In this document: in pieces, positions 56,763 through 64,000 of the stretch | Numbering within the stretch: position 1 is the stretch's first letter | Layout of the letters: every line of letters begins with the position of its first letter | The notes under the pieces: generated by a model | Told to the model about the DNA's origin: nothing | What the model saw: only the letters and a program-made list of their open reading frames with translations | Database searches by the model: none | DNA from: Morinoia aosen | Lineage: Eukaryota; Arthropoda; Malacostraca; Amphipoda; Talitridae | Direction: 5' to 3' | Assembly: GCA_030386875.1 (NCBI GenBank) | Contig: CM059566.1 | Coordinates: forward strand, 40,646,068 to 40,710,067 | Length of the DNA: 64,000 nucleotides | Position numbers and translations under genes: made by a program

Positions 56763-58394
56763 TACAGCTTTTTAACTTGAATTTAAAAAAGCTCAAGTTC
56801 AATTTAAAAAAAGTTCAAGTTTAATTTAAAGAAGGTCAAGTTCAATTTAAAAAAGCTCAAGTTTAATTCAAAAAAGGTCAAGTGTAATTCAAAAAAGCTC
56901 AAGTTTAATTTAAAAAAGATCAACTTTATTTAAAAAAGATCAAGTTTAATTTAAAAAAGCTCAAGTTTCATTTAAAAAAGATCAAGTTTAATTTAAAAAG
57001 ATCAAGTTTAATTGAAGAAGTCTCCAGCAGACTATATTTAAAAAGGGTCAATATCAATTTTGAAAAGCTTATGTTTCTAAAATTGCATACTTATGTAATA
57101 ATAATAATATAATCAAAGTTTATTCATGAGAATGTATATTCATTTAAGAGTACTAGCACTGAAAATAGAGTAAGTCGAATATCAGACAAACTAAGCTGCT
57201 GTAATTTTGTACTCAATTTTACATTCTTTAAGTTTTACCTATGAATCATTTGCTAAACAGGTCATCGGTACTTTCAACTATTGACAAAAATGGTTCGAAT
57301 AAACTTCATGTAATAAGTAACTGTAGGACAATAAGCAAACTGCACTGACTGAAAAATTGAACATTACTGAGCTTCAACTTTTCAGTCGGTGCATACTGCT
57401 AATTGTCCCACAGTTACTTATTGCATAAAGCTTATTTGCATCGTTTTTGTCAATAGATATAAATACCGATGATCTGTTTAGCAAATGATTCATAGGTAAA
57501 ACTTGAAGAATGCCAAATTAAGTCCATCACAGCAGCTTGCCTAGTCTGATATTCGATTTACTCTATTTTCAGGGCCAATACTTTTAAATAAATATGCCTT
57601 CTGACATATAAACTTTACTTATACTATTATTACATAAGGATGAAATTTTAGAAAACTAAGCTTTTCAAAATTGAAATTCATCTTTTTTTAAATACTTTTT
57701 GAGACTTTTTAAATTAAAAAGCAAGGCGAAAATCGCTACACGTAAAGCCATTTTTATTAAAAATGATCAAATAAAACTGAACGTTTCTAACTAACTGTCC
57801 ATCTTCAGTAAGAAAATTTCTGTAAAACGAAACCAAATAAGAGAAATTAAAGCACTAAAGTATTATACATACAAAATCTGAACTTTGAAAAAACACAAAC
57901 AACGGTAAAAAATATGTAAAAGATAAAGGAAAACTGAATTACGTATTGGCAACATGAAGCGGGAAAGCACTTTGGGTGTCATTGAGAGCAGATTTCATTC
58001 TGTAAATATACAGAGATTCGAGAAGGTGCAGATCTGTTCTGTAGGAGGTACTGTTCTGTAAGAAGTGTTCTGTAAGAGGTTTCATTCTCAAGCTGAGAAG
58101 CATCAATGATGGACTTTTTATATTAAACTTGATCTTTTTTAAATTAAACTTGAGCTTTTTCAAATTAAACTTGAGCTTTTTTAAATTGACCTTGAACTTT
58201 TTAAAATTAAACTTGAGCTCTTTTGAATTGAACTTGACCTTTTTTAAATTAAACTTGAGCTTTTTTAAATTGAACTTGACCTTTTTTAAATTAATCTTGA
58301 GCTTTTTTAAATTGAACTTGACCTTTTTTAAATTAATCTTGAGCTTTTTTAAATTGAACTTGAGCTTTTTTAAATTAAAGTTAAAAAGCTGTAG
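56762..58394. repeat. Large imperfect inverted duplication (fold-back), 1.63 kb
   Basis: Centre near 57366. Outer ends CTACAGCTTTTTAACTT (left) and its complement near 58375-58394 (right). Inward, a 21-bp array (AAAAGCTCAAGTTTAATTT type, 56780-57015) faces its reverse complement at 58112-58380; further in, about 290 bp on each side are reverse complements at roughly 80-85% identity, for example CCTATGAATCATTTGCTAAACA at 57239 against its complement near 57495. The right arm is longer because a 393-bp retroelement fragment is inserted. The arms include arrays and unique sequence alike, so the inversion happened after or together with array formation. Confidence 0.88.
57719..58111 (-). mobile_element. 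5'-truncated retroelement fragment, Penelope-like?
   Basis: Flanked by 16-bp direct duplications (GACTTTTTAAATTAAA at 57703-57718 and GACTTTTTATATTAAA at 58112-58127), and absent from the left arm of the inverted duplication, which gives an empty-site comparison. On the minus strand it begins inside a coding frame whose end (LHLLESLYIYRMKSALNDTQ, SAFPLHVANT, stop at 57939) resembles the C-terminal end of Penelope-type reverse transcriptase/GIY-YIG proteins as I remember them, then a 3' UTR with TGAAGATGG and GAAACGTT. Truncated 5' end, variable-length target duplication and 3' motif all fit a retroelement copied by target priming. The family name is tentative. Confidence 0.62.
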
Positions 58395-58599
58395 TTTCAC
58401 TGTAAAGACTTCCGCCACAGAAACACCGCCAACTAGGAATCCAAAACAAAGCAACGCAACGTCACTTTCAGACGCCAAAAATGAGCAATATTCATCCCTT
58501 CCTACAGCCAGTTCATGTCCAGCTTTCTGTGTATGAATATCATTTCCCTCTTTCAGTTCCAAATGACTTGCAAGTGATCCGGTTGAAATTCTCCCTCAG

Positions 58600-58788
58600 G
58601 ATTTCCACCCTGACGGAACTGTAGAAATTCACTGCCAGCAGCAGACTCTCAGGCTTGAATTACTGAGCAGATGGAACCAGACTCCAAAGTGTGCGCTCTG
58701 GTCACAGATGGGAAGTGGTGGTGCGCCTTCCGCTGCACTTGTCGTAAATGGTGAAATGGCAGCGTCTATGGCACTTGCAGCTGTATAG
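58600..58788 (+). CDS. Candidate terminal exon, 62 codons
   Basis: An acceptor (GAAATTCTCCCTCAG) ends at 58599. The phase-0 frame runs 62 codons to a TAG at 58786-58788, in a block near 50% GC. The product starts with an extracellular-domain-like DFHPDGTVEIHC and ends in a small-residue, Ala/Met-rich tail (MAASMALAAV). A minus-strand ATG frame of 72 codons (58847 to 58629) overlaps and is also plausible. The 33-bp array begins about 55 bp past the stop, so it would be in the 3' UTR. No family recognised. Confidence 0.36.
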   Translation, partial: DFHPDGTVEIHCQQQTLRLELLSRWNQTPKCALWSQMGSGGAPSAALVVNGEMAASMALAAV

Positions 58789-58844
58789 AATTCAAGTGTT
58801 TGTGGCAACTGCATCTGCAGCGCCAAAAGTGCCGGTGACAGTAA

Positions 58845-59365
58845 CATAAGTTGCAGTTTTCGAAATGATGACTGTGACAGAAGTTGTGGTTTTGTAAATG
58901 ATGACTGTAACAGAAGTTGTGGTTTTTCAAATGATGACTGTAACAGAAGTTGTGGTTTTGTAAATGATGACTGTAACAGAACTTGCAGTGTTATAAATGA
59001 TGACTTACAAAAGTTGAAGTTTTATTAATGATGACTGTAACAGAAATTGTGGTTTTGTAAATGATGAATGTAACAGAAGTTGTGGTTTTGTAAATAATGA
59101 CTGTAACAGAACTTGCAGTTTTATAAATGATGACTGTTACAAAAGTTGAAGTTTTATTAATAATGACTGCAACAGAAGTTGAAGTTTTATAAATGATGAC
59201 TCCAACAGAAGTTGCTGTTCTATAAATGATGACTGTAACAGAAGTAACAGTTTTATAAGTGATGAATGCAACAGCAGTTGAGAAGTTGCAGTTTTATAAA
59301 TGATGACTGTAACATAAGTAACAGTTTTATAAATGATGACTGTAACAGAAGTGACAGCTTATACT
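58845..59365. repeat. 33-bp minisatellite, about 15 copies
   Basis: Unit GTAAATGATGACTGTAACAG then AAGTTGTGGTTTT. The right half has AGTAACAG or GTTGAAG in place of GTTGTGG. Copies diverge rightward. Confidence 0.95.
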
Positions 59366-61595
59366 CAAACGTCCACATTTTCAATAGCAGTAAAGACTTC
59401 AAAGAACAAATGTTTAGTCATATTTGTCCTGTCATGTTTTTAATTACGTTTTGCAAAAAGTCGTAACTAATTAGCTGCAGATGTGCTGTAAATGACTGAA
59501 TCAGTCGCAGTATGAACTCATGCAAATGGAGGTGTACATTTCGAATCAATCCCCGGACAACTTGTTCTAAATAATCACTACATAGCTGGTTTCATAGTAG
59601 CTGTACATGCTACTCGCTATTGCATCCAAGTTTTATTTTTTCCACAATCAACGATGAAGGTATAAGAACAGGCCAGGTGCAGCAGAATACAGTTTATTAA
59701 GGGGGCATTTTTATGCAGTTAAATTGGCGAGTTGAGAATGAGGAATTACTGAAGAACGAGAACGACGACGTTGAACCATCGTGAAACCTACGCCATTCCA
59801 AGCACACACGTTCGCTTAACTACAAGCCTTATATGAAAAAGCATAAATGTCATCTTCATGCTTTTAATTAACTGGCAGTATTTGTGATCCGTTCACCGTG
59901 CTATCACGAGCGCATAAAATAACATAACACATAACAAAGCTGAGCGCTGTCATGTGCAATATGACAGATTCTCTCCTACAAAAATCTGCATGCTGTGTCG
60001 GAGCGGCGCTAGCAAATCCTTTAGACTGATAAATAATTAACTGTTCTTAATGAGCCCGCGCTCCTGATTACGTGTAAATTGTAAAATTTACCAGCAATTC
60101 ATCCACGGACAAATTCCTCGATTGGATGATTGAATTTAAGCACATCTCCTATTTCCCAAAGAATATTAATTTTAGTTTCCGATTGCAGGGGATTTTATTG
60201 GGAATATTATTAGTAATTCGCACACAACGTAATGAGTTTAATTTATAAAATTCAGTTTACACGTAGAGGCATGTCGTAAACTGAAGACCGTTCAGACAAT
60301 TACGGCGGAAAGTCACCCTAGATGGATGAACCTAGTCATTTCCCCCTTATTTTTTGCGAGCCTCCATGAACCTAGTCTGCCATCCTTCACGAGCCTAGTC
60401 ACTTTCCTCTCATTTTTTCTCATTTTTCTTTTTCTAAGTAGGCATATAACTTGAAATTACGACATTTCGCTCAAACTTTACCCTGTACGAATGGTTTTCG
60501 TTTCCGGAGTTGTTCTTTGTTTTGTAAAATATCTGAAATTCTTCAATAAATTATATCAAACCCCGAAAATATTATTCCCGGGAGGGAATTGCTTTTGCCC
60601 CTCAAACAAATTCAACGAAGGAACGAAATGAAGCAAAATGATATCGTGTACAATTTACCATTCAATAAAAAATTAAATGATGTCCATGAGAGGGCGTCCT
60701 GAGTTTACATTCTATTTTTTCTATACTTTATATTTTATGAGAGGTTTGGGGACTCTGAAACACGACATGAATATACAACATAATTTTGTGCTAGGCGATT
60801 AAATCATACACCTTTTTATCGTCTTTTAGTTAAAAATAAATTGTTTAAATTGTTTAAATAGTTTGCATACAACGCAACCCAATCCTATCACAAACCCGAC
60901 CACAAAAGTTCTACCAAAACTCGTCTATTTCCGAACTCTCGGACCAAGCGTCTTCAAAACGCACTCCGCAAGAAAGAAGTTTTCAATTTTGTGCCTATGA
61001 AGCTATGAATAAAAACCACCCTCTTCAATTTGGCATTTGCATAAACGCTCGATGGAATTCGAATTTTTACCATCTCATTTTTCTACTGTTCTATTTCATT
61101 GAATTAGGGCGGTGACGCGGAAACTTGAGTTTCTTGACCAGAATTTCTTGCCCTCAAACTGATTCTCTGGGCTATGGATATGAGTTAGAAAATAATTATG
61201 CTGGGATTTATCACATAAATAAAAGAAGTTTCAGAATCTTAATGTTGGTCAAAGTTTTAAGACAAATTGTTTATTCTTTTAGCTAAAGTGTCAAATTTAG
61301 GTGTATATTTAAATATAATTAAATACGTGAATGACCAACTTTTATATTGACCATTTCACAAATTACACAAAAAGGGAAACATCATAAAAATTAGGAATTT
61401 TTCTCGAAAACGTACGAAATATCGAAATCCTGAACAATTTTTTTAAGGTTTTCTGGAGAAAATTTCTTTAACTTGTACGAGAAGAAGGGATTTTCTAGTA
61501 AAAGACTTGTCGTGAATTTTAACTTATAATTCCACTAAAGAAAGTGAGCAAAGTAACTACATTATGATTTCACCCCACAAAATTCCAGACCTATG
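59366..61595. other. Unique DNA, weak signals only
   Basis: 59713-59784 has an ATG frame of 23 hydrophilic codons (MQLNWRVENEELLKNENDD) that could be an exon. 60335-60410 repeats ATGAACCTAGTC and GAGCCTAGTCAC words three times. An acceptor at 60187 (TTTCCGATTGCAG) precedes a 19-codon hydrophobic frame. None is strong. Confidence 0.4.
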
Positions 61596-61624
61596 TCAAC
61601 GCAAAAATGACAATTTTGCGTTGA
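61596..61624. repeat. 11-bp perfect hairpin
   Basis: TCAACGCAAAA and its complement around the loop ATGACAA. Confidence 0.85.
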
Positions 61625-62488
61625 TTACAGCCTGATATTTTGCGGGGTTTTCTTGACGTAAATTTTGGTTTAAATTTTGGTGCTTCTAGTAAGCCATTTT
61701 GGCTTCCTGTAAGCTCATCCAGCGAATGCAGGTCATCATAAATAGAATGTGTGAGGTTGGGCTATTTTGGAGTACGGGGAAATCGTAATTCAGCACTGAT
61801 CACATTCAAATTATTGCATAGTTATTATATATAGTACGAATGTAAATGATTTGTGAACAATTTTAGAAGCGGAAGGTTTTCGCGGAGCGAAAAGTCGTCT
61901 TCGTAAACTTTTTCACAAAACATTATCAGCTAGTGCTAAAGTCAAAGCGAGCAGTTTTGCAGACCTCACCAATGAATTGCCAGAACATATTTAGAAAACA
62001 AACTCTCCACCGTCATCATTACTTACGTCTCCTCTAGAGTCTTCATTTCACAATTTCATTAAGGTCAAAAAACACTACAAAAGCTCCGATTTTAATCATA
62101 TTTTTGTGTCTGAAAATTTACTGCGAGCGAAGTCTGCCGAGTATAGGGGCGGCGAAAACTACGTTACACTTCGCTCTTTCTCTGAGTCCAGAGTTACAAA
62201 GGTAGCTTTAGAGCTCTACTAATATCAGTTAAAACTCAAAAAGTGCAAATCAAAGGATTTTTTTAATTTTCAAAACTCGTCAACTTGAACATATATCGAA
62301 GTTAGAAATTTTCAGCAACTGAGCCTTCATAAGAGTTATTTAGAATTTCTTTATGAGTTCCAAACATTATTTTATGCTTAACGATTGAATATTCGCATTT
62401 TTATCGTCCATTTAGCAATTCTGGAAACAGAAAACTCTTCGTTGAGGTTCGATTGGCGTGACAGACTGTGGAATCACTTGGACAAATG
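61625..62488. other. Unique DNA
   Basis: A small inverted pair TTTTCGC-GGA-GCGAAAA near 61879. No gene supported. Confidence 0.5.
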
Positions 62489-64000
62489 GAAGAACAATAA
62501 TAGTGAAATAAACGCGAAGAATAATAATAGTGAGACATATGCGAAGAATAATAATAGTGAGACATATGCGAAGAATAATAATAGTGAGATGTACGCGAAG
62601 AACAGTAATAGTGAAATAAACGCGAAGAACAATAATAGTGAAATAAACGCGAAGAACAATAATAGTGAGACATATGCGAAGAATAATAATAGTGAGACAT
62701 ATGCGAAGAATAATAATAGTGAGATGTACGCGAAGAACAGTAATAGTGAAATAAACGCGAAGAACAATAATAGTGAAATAAACGCGAAGAACAATAATAG
62801 TGAGACATATGCGAAGAATAATAATAGTGAGACATATGCGAAGAATAATAATAGTGAAATGTACGCGAAGAACAGTAATAGTGAAATAAACGCGAAGAAC
62901 AATAATAGTGAAATAAACGCGAAGAACAATAATAGTGAGACATATGCGAAGAACAATAATAGTGAGACATATGCGAAGAATAATAATAGTGAGATGTACG
63001 CGAAGAACAATAATAGTGAAATAAACGCGAAGAACAATAATAGTGAGATATACGCGAAGAACAATAATAGTGAAATAAACGCGAAGAACAATAATAGTGA
63101 GACATATGCGAAGAACAATAATAGTGAGACATATGCGAAGAATAATAATAGTGAGATGTACGCGAAGAACAATAATAGTGAAATAAACGCGAAGAACAAT
63201 AATAGTGAAATAAACGCGAAGAACAATAATAGTGAGATATACGCGAAGAACAGTAATAGTGAGATGTACGTGAAGAACAGTAATAGTGAGATATACGCGA
63301 AGAACAGTAATAGTGAGATGTACGTGAAGAACAGTAATAGTGAGATATACGCGAAGAACAATAATAGTGAAATAAACGCGAAGAACAATAATAGTGAGAC
63401 ATATGCGAAGAACAATAATAGTGAGACATATGCGAAGAATAATAATAGTGAGATATACGCGAAGAACAATAATAGTGAAATAAACGCGAAGAACAATAAT
63501 AGTGAAATAAACGCGAAGAACAATAATAGTGAGATATACGCGAAGAACAGTAATAGTGAGATGTACGTGAAGAACAGTAATAGTGAGATATACGCGAAGA
63601 ACAGTAATAGTGAGATGTACGTGAAGAACAGTAATAGTGAGATATACGCGAAGAACAATAATAGTGAGATATACGCGAAGAACAATAATAGTGAGATATA
63701 CGCGAAGAACAATAATAGTGAGATATACGTGACAAACAATAATAGTGAGATATATGCGAAGAACAATAATAGTGAGATATACGCGAAGAACAATAATTGT
63801 GAGATATACACGAAGAACAATAATAGTGAGATATACGCGAAGAACAATAATAGTGAGATGTACGTGAAGAACAGTAATAGTGAGATATACGCGAAGAACA
63901 ATAATAGTGAGATATACGCGAAGAACAATAATTGTGAGATATACGCGAAGAACAATAATTGTGAGATATACGCGAAGAACAATAATAGTGAGATATACGT
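62489..64000. repeat. 27-bp minisatellite, at least 56 copies, runs off the window
   Basis: Unit AATAATAGTGAGATATACGC then GAAGAAC. Variants AAATAAACGCG, GACATATGCG and GATGTACGCG recur in fixed order; 62500-62990 repeats a five-unit block of 135 bp. The right part is dominated by GATATACGCG, so the array has at least two differently homogenised zones. 27 is nine codons, so minus-strand frames of 444 and 502 codons (periods SSRISHYYC and FFAYISLLL) exist without gene signals. Confidence 0.97.

Noticed and set aside
27400..57300. tRNA genes from GATTCGAA or GGTTCGAA words
   Set aside because: Isolated words at 27403 and 57294 have no A-box or cloverleaf around them.
62401..63982. Open frames of 444 and 502 codons on the minus strand
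   Set aside because: They are created by the 27-bp period (nine codons) of a minisatellite, exist in two frames at once, and have no start context, signal peptide or splice signals.
1..64000. Bacterial or viral origin of the whole window
   Set aside because: Extremely low coding density, minisatellites, mariner and LTR remnants and splice-like signals are nuclear-genome traits.

Overview
The window reads as non-coding, AT-rich nuclear DNA from an arthropod, most likely an insect. The support is a decayed mariner transposase with an exact D34D spacing, a probable solo LTR, a retroelement tail, dispersed inverted-repeat elements, a short GGTTAG-type motif near 30.4 kb, and about sixteen minisatellite arrays. 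There are no operons, ribosome-binding sites, rRNA or tRNA genes, and no bacterial gene density. The exact taxon cannot be named from the sequence.

Layout: 0-4.7 kb is mostly unique DNA with a perfect hairpin, a signal-peptide-like exon on the minus strand, two plausible plus-strand terminal exons and their tandemly duplicated 3' flanks. 4.68-6.28 kb is bounded by mariner-type inverted termini and holds a 25-bp minisatellite. 7.3-8.8 kb has a small inverted-repeat element and a 28-bp array. 12.0-14.6 kb is a 21-bp array split by a 1.6-kb probable solo LTR with a GTAG target duplication. 16-20.5 kb has several GC-richer coding-like patches and a decayed coding repeat. 22.5-25.7 kb, 29.1-30.3 kb, 34.9-38.1 kb, 44.2-46.5 kb, 51.9-52.5 kb, 58.8-59.4 kb and 62.5-64.0 kb are minisatellites; the longest is 3.2 kb of a 33-bp unit. 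32.5-33.9 kb is a degenerate 88-bp array interrupted by the mariner relic. 56.76-58.39 kb is a large imperfect inverted duplication interrupted by a 5'-truncated retroelement with a 16-bp target duplication. A roughly 105-bp, nearly palindromic element occurs three times (22.1, 43.5 and 52.9 kb).

No gene can be named apart from transposon remnants. About twenty coding-like segments are listed as candidates with low confidence: most are short, begin at an AG acceptor, and end at a stop within 20-70 codons. From base composition I expect some open frames of 100 or more codons by chance in DNA this AT-rich, so length alone is weak evidence; local GC rise and good splice signals are what I used. 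The long open frames inside the arrays are treated as by-products of units whose length is a multiple of three, not as genes. If the candidate exons are real, the window is best read as introns or flanks of one or more genes with very long, repeat-filled introns.
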